A DNA stretch of 64,000 nucleotides from Bacillus dicomae (GTDB lineage Bacteria; Bacillota; Bacilli; Bacillales; Bacillaceae_G), in contig NZ_VHIV01000001.1 of assembly GCF_006494425.1 (NCBI RefSeq), positions 496,001-560,000 on the forward strand, given 5' to 3'. Below the pieces are notes generated by a model. That model was not told the DNA's origin and did not search any database. It saw nothing but the letters and a program-made list of their open reading frames with translations. Shown in pieces: positions 36,126 to 44,236 of the stretch (within the stretch, counting starts at the first letter, position 1; every line of letters starts with the position of its first letter). Both the position numbers and the translations under genes were made by a program.

Positions 36126-37412
36126 ATGGTAAATTTTAAGAAAATTTTGGCTTTTATTACCGTTATTTGTTTATTTTTTTTGACACCTATGACGTTACGT
36201 GCTGAGACGAATATTGGAGTGAATCCAGAACAAGTGGCACCACCACCTAAGGAAGGGCCAAATGTTTTTAGTCAGTTTGCAACTACGATTGATGCGAAAA
36301 CGGGAGATGTTTTGTATGACAAAAACGCACATCATCGTGCATTTCCCGCTAGCATGACGAAAGTGTTAACGGCGATTTTACTTATGGAGCATACGAATCC
36401 AGAAGATCAGTTTACATTTTCACAATTAGCATTAGATCAGGAGAAGAGTAATTATCAAATTGAGTTTCAACCTGGTGAGACAATAAATAGAAATACTGCC
36501 CTTATGATTTTAATGGTGTTGAGTGCAAATGATGTGTCGTATGCGATTGCGGAGCGGATTGGTGGAAGTGTGGAGAATTTCGCTAATATGATGAATGAAA
36601 AAGCGAAGCAACTAGGGGCGACAGATAGTCATTTTGTAACACCAAATGGATTACATGATCCGAATCATTATACAACTCCATTTGATATGGCTATGATTAC
36701 GAGAGGTGTGCAAAAGTATCCTGAAATTTTACAAGCGATGAATACGAAAAGAACGACAGTTACGACATCTAGACAGACGGTGTCTATTTTTAATAAATCT
36801 ACTTATTTTGAAAATCCATATAGTATTGGCGGTAAGACGGGTTTTACAAATGAAGCGCGCAATACACTCGTTTTATTAAATGAGAAGGATGGAAATCGTA
36901 TTATAAATGTAGTAATGGCTTCCCAAAGACCTGAAATTTATGAAGATTTAAAGCAGATGGCGGACTATTCTTTCGGTCAATTTGTGAAGCAAACTGTACT
37001 AGATAAACATAGTTGGCATCAAAAGACAACGTATTTAAATAAAGATATTGATAGCGAGCTTGAACAAAGTGCCGAACTGATGCTTAAGAAAGATGAAGGA
37101 AAAAATGTGAGGACGACTTTCCGTGCGGCTGCATTAGATAAAGATTCTTTGTATCATAAAGGAATTCATCGTGGTGAGGTAGTTGGGGCAGTTGATATTA
37201 CGAAGAATAATCAAACAATTGCGACGGTAAATGTTCTTTCTAAAGAAGATGTTACTTTTGCGCTGCCTAAAAAAGATACGGTCGAGCCTGAAGTAAACGA
37301 ATCAAACGTGAAAATAATAAGCATTGGGATAGGTGCTGCCATATTATTTGGAGCCATTTTATTTGTAGTGCTACGCCGAAATACAAAAGGAATAAAATCA
37401 GAAGAAAAATAA
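36126..37412 (+). CDS. D-alanyl-D-alanine carboxypeptidase (low-molecular-weight PBP)
   Basis: 428 codons from ATG 36126, after AAGGGAGAG; the GTG at 36108 is upstream of that site. Signal peptide 1-26 (FITVICLFFLTPMTLRA). The three active-site motifs are complete: SMTK at 76-79, SAN at 133-135 and KTG at 237-239. A beta-rich PBP5_C-like domain follows, then a C-terminal membrane helix (IGIGAAILFGAILFVV) with basic end, unlike the amphipathic anchor of DacA. It trims peptidoglycan stem peptides at the outer membrane face. Monocistronic; lies just before the sipW promoter. Confidence 0.9.
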   Translation: MVNFKKILAFITVICLFFLTPMTLRAETNIGVNPEQVAPPPKEGPNVFSQFATTIDAKTGDVLYDKNAHHRAFPASMTKVLTAILLMEHTNPEDQFTFSQLALDQEKSNYQIEFQPGETINRNTALMILMVLSANDVSYAIAERIGGSVENFANMMNEKAKQLGATDSHFVTPNGLHDPNHYTTPFDMAMITRGVQKYPEILQAMNTKRTTVTTSRQTVSIFNKSTYFENPYSIGGKTGFTNEARNTLVLLNEKDGNRIINVVMASQRPEIYEDLKQMADYSFGQFVKQTVLDKHSWHQKTTYLNKDIDSELEQSAELMLKKDEGKNVRTTFRAAALDKDSLYHKGIHRGEVVGAVDITKNNQTIATVNVLSKEDVTFALPKKDTVEPEVNESNVKIISIGIGAAILFGAILFVVLRRNTKGIKSEEK

Positions 37413-37422
37413 ATTACTAGTT

Positions 37423-37460
37423 TAAAGGGCTGTGAAGAGGCTTTGTCACAGTCTTTTTTT
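37423..37460 (+). terminator. Terminator of the carboxypeptidase gene
   Basis: GGCTGTGA and TCACAGTC arms (one G-T pair), then seven T. Confidence 0.75.
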
Positions 37461-37532
37461 ACATTAAAATTAACTAATAATTGTAAATTTTCTTATTGCA
37501 TTTCCGCTTCGTTCGTTATATTATTTACTTGT

Positions 37533-37548
37533 GTTCTCGTTAAAGAAC
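37533..37548. promoter_or_regulatory. SinR-like operator before sipW
   Basis: GTTCTCGTTAAAGAAC, an imperfect dyad of GTTCT half-sites, 57 bases before the sipW start. Half-sites agree with the SinR consensus GTTCTYT. Confidence 0.65.
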
Positions 37549-37604
37549 ATAAGCGAATATTGCATACTTCAAATAATATAAAACAACGGAGAGGAAGAGA
37601 AACG

Positions 37605-38174
37605 ATGAAATTAATTTGGAAGGTGATTAGCAACGTTATCTCATTTGTTTTATTTGCGTTGATGGTTTGCTTAGCTTTTGTAGTTATTTCTTCAAAAGCG
37701 AGCGGTGGTGATCCAACTGTGATGGGATATCAATTTAAGAGCGTTCTTTCAGGATCGATGGAACCAACATTTTTAACAGGATCAATCATTGCGATAGAGC
37801 CGAAGAAAGATGGTTCTAAATATCAAAAAGGTGATGTTATTACCTTTAAAGAGAAAGATGAAAAAATTATCACTCACCGTATTATTGGTGTGAAAGATAC
37901 AAATGGAAAAGTAATGTATGAAACAAAAGGGGATAACAACAACGGCCCTGATTTAGAACCAGTGCTTGCGGAGAATGTCATTGGGAAATATGCAGATATT
38001 ACAGTTCCTTATGCAGGGTATGCATTAAACTATGCAAATTCAAAAGCTGGAGCTGCTTTGCTTCTTATTATTCCAGGAGTCTTTTTACTAGGCTATTCCG
38101 CGATTTCTATTTTTAGTGCTATTCGTAGCATAGACGGAGAAAAGAAAGAGAAAAAAGTAGAACAATCCGTCTAG
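37605..38174 (+). CDS. sipW: Signal peptidase I, SipW (ER type)
   Basis: 189 codons from ATG 37605 behind GGAGAGGAAGAG; a longer frame to 37443 starts within a terminator. It is a membrane protease that cleaves the signal peptides of TasA/CalY-type matrix proteins. N-terminal helix 10-30, catalytic Ser51 in LSGSMEPTF, and His91 in IITHRIIGV in place of the Lys of ordinary bacterial enzymes, which marks the ER-type class. A second helix lies near the C-terminus (LLLIIPGVFLLGYSAI). It leads into tasA 62 bases downstream. Confidence 0.95.
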   Translation: MKLIWKVISNVISFVLFALMVCLAFVVISSKASGGDPTVMGYQFKSVLSGSMEPTFLTGSIIAIEPKKDGSKYQKGDVITFKEKDEKIITHRIIGVKDTNGKVMYETKGDNNNGPDLEPVLAENVIGKYADITVPYAGYALNYANSKAGAALLLIIPGVFLLGYSAISIFSAIRSIDGEKKEKKVEQSV

Positions 38175-38236
38175 TTCGTTTGGTTATACTTTCCGGTTAG
38201 GAAGTTGACAAATATATAGATTAAGGGGATATGGAC

Positions 38237-38824
38237 ATGACTTTAAAGAAAAAATTAGGAATGGGTATCGCATCAGCAGTATTAGGGGCTGCATTAGTTG
38301 GCGGAGGAACATTTGCATTTTTCAGCGATAAAGAAGTGTCAAATAATACATTTGCGACTGGTACGCTTGATTTAGCGTTAAATCCATCAACAGTTGTTAA
38401 TGTATCGAATTTAAAGCCTGGTGATACAGTTGAAAAAGAATTTAAATTAGAAAATAAAGGGACATTAGATATTAAAAAAGTACTACTAAAAACAGATTAC
38501 AATGTAGAAGATGTGAAGAAAGATAATAAAGATGATTTTGGTAAACATATTAAAGTAACATTCTTAAAAAATGTAGACAAGCATGAAACAATCGTAAAAG
38601 AAACAACGCTAGATAAATTGAAGGGTGACACACTTACTGCGGTAAATAATGATTTAGCTGCTTGGTTCTGGGATGAAAAAGGTATTTCAGCAGGTAAATC
38701 TGATAAATTCAAAGTGAAATTTGAATTCGTTGATAATAAAAAAGATCAAAATGAATTCCAAGGCGATAAGTTACAATTAACTTGGACGTTTGATGCACAG
38801 CAAGGCGATGGTGAAACAAAATAA
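38237..38824 (+). CDS. tasA: TasA-type matrix fibre protein (camelysin family)
   Basis: 195 codons from ATG 38237, seven bases after AAGGGGAT (ATG 38231 is too close). Signal peptide 1-27 (KKKLGMGIASAVLGAALVGGG then TFA), cleaved by SipW before FFSDKEVSNNTFATGTLDL, the TasA/CalY family start. The mature part has the conserved LKPGDTVEKEFKLENKGTLDI and QNEFQGDKLQLTWTF blocks. It forms biofilm fibres. Close paralog of calY 1.3 kb downstream. It shares the sipW transcript and ends at a strong terminator. Confidence 0.9.
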   Translation: MTLKKKLGMGIASAVLGAALVGGGTFAFFSDKEVSNNTFATGTLDLALNPSTVVNVSNLKPGDTVEKEFKLENKGTLDIKKVLLKTDYNVEDVKKDNKDDFGKHIKVTFLKNVDKHETIVKETTLDKLKGDTLTAVNNDLAAWFWDEKGISAGKSDKFKVKFEFVDNKKDQNEFQGDKLQLTWTFDAQQGDGETK

Positions 38825-38835
38825 TAAGGACAACA

Positions 38836-38870
38836 AAAAGAGACTATCAAAAGTGATAGTCTCTTTTTCT
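38836..38870 (+). terminator. Terminator of sipW-tasA
   Basis: A perfect stem (AAAAAGAGACTATCA and its complement) with a short loop and T run. Confidence 0.88.
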
Positions 38871-38944
38871 GCTAAAAATGAAATGTAAAAAGAAACATAA
38901 TTTTTATATCATTTTGTAATTCACTTTATTATAATAAAGATATA

Positions 38945-38960
38945 GTTCTTGATAAAGAAC
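38945..38960. promoter_or_regulatory. SinR-like operator before the DUF4047 gene
   Basis: GTTCTT-GATA-AAGAAC, a perfect 6-base dyad 26 bases before the start codon and just downstream of a TATAAT at about 38930. Confidence 0.65.
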
Positions 38961-38985
38961 GAGTTGTTCGATAGGAGAGATTAAA

Positions 38986-39723
38986 ATGCTGAAGCAACCT
39001 CGTAAATTCAAAAAGATGCTTATATTTCCATGTTTGTGTTCTATTACTTTTTATTTAGGCTCTCAAATGATGACTTATACAGAAGCAGCTTTCATTCATG
39101 AAACGAAAGTAGAGGGCACTATTTCTACAGCAAGTATTTTTCCAAAAACAGTTGATCAATTAATAGAACAAGCTAAGCAGCATAAGGAAGTTATTTTGCA
39201 TGAGTATGAAGGGATGAAATCAAAATTAAATGTTAGATCCACTCAGGAGATAGAACAGGCGCTTGTTACGTGGAAGCAAGGGCGTGAAAAAATAGTTGCT
39301 GAGAGAGAAGCGTTACAAAAAGTATATAAATCAATAGAAGAACCTTATAATCAAGTACAAGAAGAGTTAAAAGGAAATGGAACTGAATCGAATAAGCAAG
39401 TATTCTCGTATGTGAATGCTGGTTTTCATATAGTGAAAGAAAACTGTGAGTATGTTGATAAAGAAGTTAATTTACAGGTGATTGATAAACAAATTCAAGA
39501 TTTTGAGAAGTTACTAGTAGATGAAACAGCAAAACAAGTGAGTGAGGCTGAGAAACAAAAGGAATTAGAAGAGGAGAAGAAACAAGAGGAAGCGAAAAAA
39601 CTAGAAGAGAGTAAGAAACAAGAGGAAGCGAAAAAACTAGAAGAGAAGAAGAAACAAGAAGAAGCGAAAAAGCTAGAAGAAAGTAAAAAACAAGAAGAAC
39701 AGAAAAATAAAGATAGCAAGTAA
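38986..39723 (+). CDS. DUF4047 protein, TapA-like layout, Lys/Glu repeat tail
   Basis: 245 codons, ATG at 38986 behind AGGAGAG. A basic N-terminus (KQPRKFKK) precedes a hydrophobic segment (MLIFPCLCSITFYLG), then TEAAFIHETKVEGTISTASIF, whose AAFxxE start resembles that of TapA and of SipW-cleaved TasA proteins. A helical middle with several EQAK/KEVI repeats follows. The last 60 residues are an almost pure Lys/Glu/Gln coiled coil, made of a 12-residue unit (KKQEEAKKLEES) repeated about three times by a 36-base repeat in the DNA. B. cereus-group genomes lack tapA; position and form make this a candidate for that role. Confidence 0.75.
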   Translation: MLKQPRKFKKMLIFPCLCSITFYLGSQMMTYTEAAFIHETKVEGTISTASIFPKTVDQLIEQAKQHKEVILHEYEGMKSKLNVRSTQEIEQALVTWKQGREKIVAEREALQKVYKSIEEPYNQVQEELKGNGTESNKQVFSYVNAGFHIVKENCEYVDKEVNLQVIDKQIQDFEKLLVDETAKQVSEAEKQKELEEEKKQEEAKKLEESKKQEEAKKLEEKKKQEEAKKLEESKKQEEQKNKDSK

Positions 39724-39762
39724 ATTATGGTAATATTTCAAAGTAGATAGGGATTATAAAAC

Positions 39763-39797
39763 AAATAGGTGAGAGAGCATTATCACTCGCCTATTTT
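39763..39797 (+). terminator. Terminator of the DUF4047 gene
   Basis: AAATAGGTGAG and CTCGCCTATTT arms (one mismatch), then TTCG. Confidence 0.7.
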
Positions 39798-39897
39798 TCG
39801 TGTCCTTCTTAGTTTATTTAGCCGCTTAGAGGTAGTTAGATGGATGAAGGTTACTAATTAGTGGGGATAGGTCAAAAAACAACAAATTTTTTTCTTT

Positions 39898-39941
39898 ATT
39901 TCTCAATATTTTACTGAAGTTTCAAAATAATATTGAGAAAT
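39898..39941. repeat. 13-base inverted repeat upstream of calY
   Basis: ATTTCTCAATATT (39898-39910) and AATATTGAGAAAT (39929-39941) are perfectly complementary with an 18-base spacer, 32 bases before the calY -35 box. It may be an upstream regulator site. Confidence 0.55.
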
Positions 39942-39972
39942 AAAAATAACTGAAAATATTAATAAATATGTG

Positions 39973-40006
39973 TTGTATTTATATAGTTGTGTTCGTTATA
40001 ATGAAC
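39973..40006 (+). promoter_or_regulatory. calY promoter with SinR-like operator
   Basis: TTGTAT (39973-39978), 18 bases, TATAAT (39997-40002). The dyad GTTC-GTTATAAT-GAAC (39991-40006) covers the -10 box, so a bound repressor would exclude polymerase. The untranslated leader is about 115 bases. Confidence 0.7.
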
Positions 40007-40122
40007 ATAAGGTTTTTAAAAAAGAACAAATAGTAGCTAATCTAATATAGTTTTAGCTACATCTCTTATTTTAAATAAGAGATGGCAATAAAAATATAAA
40101 AAACGGCTAGGGGGAATTGATT

Positions 40123-40716
40123 GTGAGTCTGAAAAAGAAATTAGGTATGGGAGTTGCATCAGCAGCATTGGGGTTATCTTTAATTGGTGGAGGAACATTT
40201 GCATACTTTAGCGATAAAGAAGTATCGAATAATACATTTGCGGCTGGGACGTTAGATCTTACATTAGACCCTAAAACGCTTGTAGATATTAAAGATTTAA
40301 AACCAGGGGATTCTGTTAAGAAAGAGTTCTTATTAAAGAATAGCGGTTCATTAACAATTAAAGACGTTAAACTAGCGACAAAGTATACTGTGAAAGATGC
40401 AAAAGGCGATAATGCTGGTGAAGACTTTGGTAAGCACGTTAAAGTGAAATTCCTTTGGAACTGGGATAAACAAAGTGAGCCTGTATATGAAACAACTTTA
40501 GCAGACTTACAAAAAACTGATCCAGATCTTTTAGCTAAAGATATCTTTGCTCCTGAGTGGGGAGAAAAGGGTGGATTAGAAGCTGGTACAGAGGATTATT
40601 TATGGGTACAATTTGAATTTGTAGATGATGGAAAAGACCAAAATATCTTCCAAGGTGATTCATTGAATTTAGAATGGACATTCAATGCTAACCAAGAAGC
40701 TGGAGAAGCAAAATAA
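40123..40716 (+). CDS. calY: Camelysin / biofilm matrix protein CalY
   Basis: 197 codons from GTG 40123 after AGGGGGAAT; a TTG at 40117 is in frame but nearer the site. Signal peptide 1-27, then YFSDKEVSNNTFAAGTLDL, nearly identical to the neighbouring TasA. Blocks LKPGDSVKKEFLLKNSGSLTI and QNIFQGDSLNLEWTF are conserved. CalY is a cell-surface protein described first as a metalloprotease (camelysin), and later as matrix fibre and adhesin. It has no HExxH motif here, so the protease activity is not supported by sequence. Confidence 0.92.
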   Translation: MSLKKKLGMGVASAALGLSLIGGGTFAYFSDKEVSNNTFAAGTLDLTLDPKTLVDIKDLKPGDSVKKEFLLKNSGSLTIKDVKLATKYTVKDAKGDNAGEDFGKHVKVKFLWNWDKQSEPVYETTLADLQKTDPDLLAKDIFAPEWGEKGGLEAGTEDYLWVQFEFVDDGKDQNIFQGDSLNLEWTFNANQEAGEAK

Positions 40717-40717
40717 T

Positions 40718-40748
40718 AAAAAAAGCGGGTATCCCCCGCTTTTTTTTA
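40718..40748 (+). terminator. Terminator of calY
   Basis: AAAAAAGCGGG and CCCGCTTTTTT arms with a short loop. Confidence 0.88.
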
Positions 40749-40749
40749 T

Positions 40750-40786
40750 AAAGAAAAAAGAAGTGCCGGTTGTAAGCACTTCTTTC
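40750..40786 (-). terminator. Terminator of sinR
   Basis: AAAGAAGTGC and GCACTTCTTT arms around nine bases, followed on the minus strand by a T run. Confidence 0.75.
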
Positions 40787-40792
40787 TATTTA

Positions 40793-41116
40793 TTATTTTT
40801 GATCTTGCTTCCATTTTGTAAATTCAAGAAATTCACGAAATTGTTCTTTGGAGACGCCGGAGCTCATCGCATCTTTAACGAGTTGTGTCCATTCGGAGTC
40901 TAAGTGATTTTCCTTTGTTGTTTCATCATGAAGTAAAGTATCAACTGGAATTTGTAGAACTGCTGCAATTTTTTCAAGAAACTGAATGGAAGGGTTTTTT
41001 TGTAAATTTCGTTCTATAGAACTAATGTAAGATTTAGCAACGCCAGCTTTTTCGGCAAGTTCAGTTAATGAAATACCTTTTTGTAAGCGAAGGCGTTTTA
41101 TACGTTCTCCAATCAT
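40793..41116 (-). CDS. sinR: Biofilm master repressor SinR
   Basis: 107 codons from ATG 41116 behind AAAGGTG; upstream in-frame ATG 41137 lies before that site. N-terminal XRE helix-turn-helix (RIKRLRLQKGISLTELAEKAGVAKSYISSIERN, then NPSIQFLEKIAAVLQIPVDTLL), a linker, and the C-terminal SinI-type helical hook SEWTQLVKDAMSSGVSKEQFREFLEF. It should repress the matrix operons through GTTC dyads, three of which lie within 4 kb upstream. It follows sinI on the same strand. Confidence 0.95.
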   Translation of the reverse strand: MIGERIKRLRLQKGISLTELAEKAGVAKSYISSIERNLQKNPSIQFLEKIAAVLQIPVDTLLHDETTKENHLDSEWTQLVKDAMSSGVSKEQFREFLEFTKWKQDQK

Positions 41117-41195
41117 ATTTGCGCACCTTTCTATCAATATGTCGTCGTCTTATGATGTCATTATTATAACATAAACTTCGCTAAAAAGAACAAAC

Positions 41196-41330
41196 CTATT
41201 GAGCCTGGCTTGATGGTTTCATACGTTGGAAAAAATGTTCGATATCTTGCAGAGCGATACCAGCGTCTAGAGCTTCAAGTATTAAATCAATCCATTCTTG
41301 ATCCAATGCGTCAGTCTTATCTTTGTACAA
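41196..41330 (-). CDS. sinI: SinR antagonist SinI
   Basis: 44 codons, too short for many gene finders, with a TTG start at 41330 seven bases after AGGGAGG. LDQEWIDLILEALDAGIALQDIEHFF matches the helical hook of SinR (SEWTQLVKDAMSSGVSKEQFREFL), the interface by which SinI binds and dissociates SinR. No DNA-binding domain. It lies 79 bases upstream of sinR in the same direction, the normal sinIR order. Its promoter would be in 41331-41450. Confidence 0.9.
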   Translation of the reverse strand: MYKDKTDALDQEWIDLILEALDAGIALQDIEHFFQRMKPSSQAQ

Positions 41331-41673
41331 ATGTAATTCCTCCCTAATTATCGGTCATAACTGCTGCTACAGAATACGTGATAATACAATCGGATTTTGT
41401 ATTTTTATGTAGTGAATTATCAAATATTTTGTAGATAAAACAAAGATAAAATCCCCATTAAACTCCCTCTATGGCGATTATAAAGTTTCTGACAAATATT
41501 TTCAATATTTTCAGAAAACATTGTTGAATTGTGATATATTCGTATGCTAACTATGGAATTTTTACAAATATGTTAAAAACATTACATAATATGACTAAAT
41601 ATTGAAAAAATATTGAATTTTTAATAAAATTCAATTTGTAATACATATTATTTATTAGGGGAGGAAATAAGGG
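41331..41673. other. Divergent sinI / inhA control region
   Basis: 343 AT-rich bases without a gene. Two CodY-like sites (cores TTTCTGA at 41486-41492 and TTTTCAGAAAA at 41508-41518) form an inverted repeat; each matches about 12 of 15. Downstream are several AATATTGA copies, as in the calY and trp upstream dyads. GGGGAGG precedes the inhA ATG. Such DNA would also suit AbrB. Confidence 0.5.
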
Positions 41674-44064
41674 ATGAACAAGAAACCGTTCAAAGTTTTA
41701 TCATCAATCGCTTTGACAGCTGTATTAGGTCTTTCATTCGGAGCGGGCGGCCAGTCTGTATATGCTGAAACGCCTGTGAATAAGACAGCTACGAGCCCAG
41801 TTGATGATCATTTAATTCCGGAAGAACGTTTAGCAGATGCGCTAAAAAAACGTGGGGTAATTGATTCGAAAGCTTCAGAGACAGAAACAAAGAAAGCTGT
41901 CGAAAAGTATGTAGAGAATAAAAAGGGTGAAAATCCTGGGAAAGAAGTAACAAATGGGGACCCGCTTACGAAAGAAGCATCTGACTTTTTAAAGAAAGTG
42001 AAAGATGCGAAAGCAGATACGAAAGAAAAGTTAGACAAACCTGCAACAGGCACACCTGCAGCGACAGGCCCAGTTAAAGGCGGTCTAAATGGTAAAGTAC
42101 CAACTTCTCCAGCGAAACAAAAAGACTATAACGGTGAAGTTCGTAAAGACAAAGTACTCGTTTTACTTGTAGAGTACGCTGACTTTAAACATAATAATAT
42201 TGACAAAGAGCCTGGATATATGTATTCTAAAGATTTTAATAAAGAACATTATGAAAAAATGTTATTCGGCAACGAGCCATTCACATTAGATGATGGAAGT
42301 AAAATTGAAACGTTTAAACAATATTACGAAGAGCAATCTGGTGGTAGTTACACAGTGGACGGAACAGTTACAAAATGGTTAACAGTTCCTGGTAAAGCTG
42401 CTGATTACGGTGCAGATGCTCCGGGCGGTGGTCATGATAATAAAGGGCCAAAAGGACCACGTGATTTAGTAAAAGATGCATTAAAAGCAGCTGTAGATAG
42501 CGGGATTGATTTATCAGAGTTCGACCAATTTGATCAATATGATGTAAATGGCGATGGAAATCAAAATCAGCCAGACGGTTTAATTGATCACTTAATGATT
42601 ATTCATGCGGGTGTTGGACAAGAAGCAGGCGGTGGTAAATTAGGTGACGACGCAATTTGGTCACATCGCTGGACTGTTGGACCAAAACCATTCCCAATTG
42701 AAGGTACACAAGCGAAAGTTCCATATTGGGGTGGAAAGATGGCAGCATTCGACTACACAATTGAGCCAGAAGACGGAGCAGTTGGTGTATTCGCACATGA
42801 ATATGGTCATGATTTAGGTCTTCCAGATGAATATGATACACAATATAGCGGTCAAGGTGAGCCAATTGAATCTTGGTCTATTATGAGTGGCGGAAGCTGG
42901 GCTGGTAAAATTGCAGGAACAACGCCAACAAGTTTCTCACCACAAAATAAAGAGTTTTTCCAAAAAACAATCGGTGGTAACTGGGCAAATATCGTAGAAG
43001 TAGATTACGAGAAATTAAATAAAGGTATCGGTTTAGCAACCTATTTAGATCAAAGTGTTACGAAATCTAACCGTCCAGGTATGATCCGTGTTAACTTACC
43101 AGATAAAGATGTTAAAACAATTGAGCCAGCATTTGGTAAACAATATTATTACAGCACAAAAGGTGACGATCTTCATACGAAGATGGAAACACCGTTGTTC
43201 GATTTAACGAATGCAACGAATGCAAAATTTGATTTCAAGTCATTATATGAGATTGAAGCAGGTTATGATTTCCTTGAAGTACACGCTGTAACAGAAGATG
43301 GTAAACAAACGTTAATTGAAAGACTTGGTGAGAAAGCAAATAGTGGAAATGCAGATTCGACAAATGGAAAATGGATTGACAAATCATACGATTTAAGTCA
43401 ATTCAAAGGCAAGAAAGTAAAATTAACATTTGATTACATTACTGATGGTGGTTTGGCATTAAATGGATTCGCTCTTGATAATGCTTCATTAACAGTAGAT
43501 GGTAAAGTAGTATTCTCTGATGACGCAGAAGGTACACCACAATTAAAATTAGATGGTTTCGTTGTATCTAACGGAACAGAGAAGAAAAAACATAACTACT
43601 ATGTTGAGTGGAGAAACTATGCTGGGGCAGATAACGCGTTGAAATTTGCTCGCGGTCCAGTATTTAACACTGGTATGGTTGTATGGTATGCAGATTCAGC
43701 TTATACAGATAACTGGGTTGGTGTACATCCAGGACACGGTTTCCTTGGTGTAGTTGATTCTCATCCAGAAGCAATTGTTGGTACTTTAAATGGTAAACCA
43801 ACAGTTAAGAGTAGTACACGATTCCAAATCGCTGATGCAGCGTTCTCATTCGACAAAACGCCAGCTTGGAAAGTCGTATCTCCAACGCGTGGAACATTTA
43901 CGTATGATGGCTTAGCAGGCGTACCGAAGTTTGATGATTCTAAAACGTATATTAATCAACAGATTCCAGATGCAGGACGTATTTTACCGAAGCTTGGTTT
44001 GAAATTTGAAGTAGTAGGACAAGCTGATGATAATTCTGCAGGTGCTGTTCGTTTATATCGTTAA
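41674..44064 (+). CDS. inhA1: Immune inhibitor A metalloprotease (InhA1)
   Basis: 796 codons, ATG at 41674 behind GGGGAGGAAA. Signal peptide 1-30 (ending VYAE), a Lys/Glu-rich propeptide to about residue 155, then the M6 peptidase domain with zinc motif [14 protein letters not shown] (His375, Glu376, His379). After it come a lectin/jelly-roll-like segment with [13 protein letters not shown], and the VEG-type C-terminal part. The secreted zinc protease cleaves host antibacterial peptides and matrix proteins and occurs in exosporium. It is next to its known regulator sinR. It carries the normal family length. Confidence 0.95.
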   Translation: MNKKPFKVLSSIALTAVLGLSFGAGGQSVYAETPVNKTATSPVDDHLIPEERLADALKKRGVIDSKASETETKKAVEKYVENKKGENPGKEVTNGDPLTKEASDFLKKVKDAKADTKEKLDKPATGTPAATGPVKGGLNGKVPTSPAKQKDYNGEVRKDKVLVLLVEYADFKHNNIDKEPGYMYSKDFNKEHYEKMLFGNEPFTLDDGSKIETFKQYYEEQSGGSYTVDGTVTKWLTVPGKAADYGADAPGGGHDNKGPKGPRDLVKDALKAAVDSGIDLSEFDQFDQYDVNGDGNQNQPDGLIDHLMIIHAGVGQEAGGGKLGDDAIWSHRWTVGPKPFPIEGTQAKVPYWGGKMAAFDYTIEPEDGAVGVFAHEYGHDLGLPDEYDTQYSGQGEPIESWSIMSGGSWAGKIAGTTPTSFSPQNKEFFQKTIGGNWANIVEVDYEKLNKGIGLATYLDQSVTKSNRPGMIRVNLPDKDVKTIEPAFGKQYYYSTKGDDLHTKMETPLFDLTNATNAKFDFKSLYEIEAGYDFLEVHAVTEDGKQTLIERLGEKANSGNADSTNGKWIDKSYDLSQFKGKKVKLTFDYITDGGLALNGFALDNASLTVDGKVVFSDDAEGTPQLKLDGFVVSNGTEKKKHNYYVEWRNYAGADNALKFARGPVFNTGMVVWYADSAYTDNWVGVHPGHGFLGVVDSHPEAIVGTLNGKPTVKSSTRFQIADAAFSFDKTPAWKVVSPTRGTFTYDGLAGVPKFDDSKTYINQQIPDAGRILPKLGLKFEVVGQADDNSAGAVRLYR

Positions 44065-44070
44065 TACAGT

Positions 44071-44108
44071 AAAACTACCGAAAGATTTTTCTTTCGGTAG
44101 TTTTTTTG
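44071..44108 (+). terminator. Terminator of inhA1
   Basis: AAAACTACCGAAAG and CTTTCGGTAGTTTT arms, then T run. Confidence 0.88.
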
Positions 44109-44236
44109 TGAGCAATGAATTTTATATACAAAAAGAAATTATATATAATGTAACTTTACGAATAGAAATTTATTATATATGAAGTCTATATAAATAATGA
44201 AAGAATTGGATAAAAATAGTGGGAGAAGGTGAATGA

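Noticed and set aside
39573-39715. Short regular 36-base repeats as a CRISPR or minisatellite array
   Set aside because: The repeats are contiguous, in frame and code for a Lys/Glu coiled coil; no spacers are present.
39495-39719. Minus-strand Ser/Phe/Cys-rich ORF opposite the DUF4047 tail
   Set aside because: Its composition is the direct mirror of the Lys/Glu repeat on the plus strand; not a gene.
40123-40716. CalY annotated as metalloprotease
   Set aside because: No HExxH or other zinc-protease motif is visible; only the fibre/TasA family assignment is kept.
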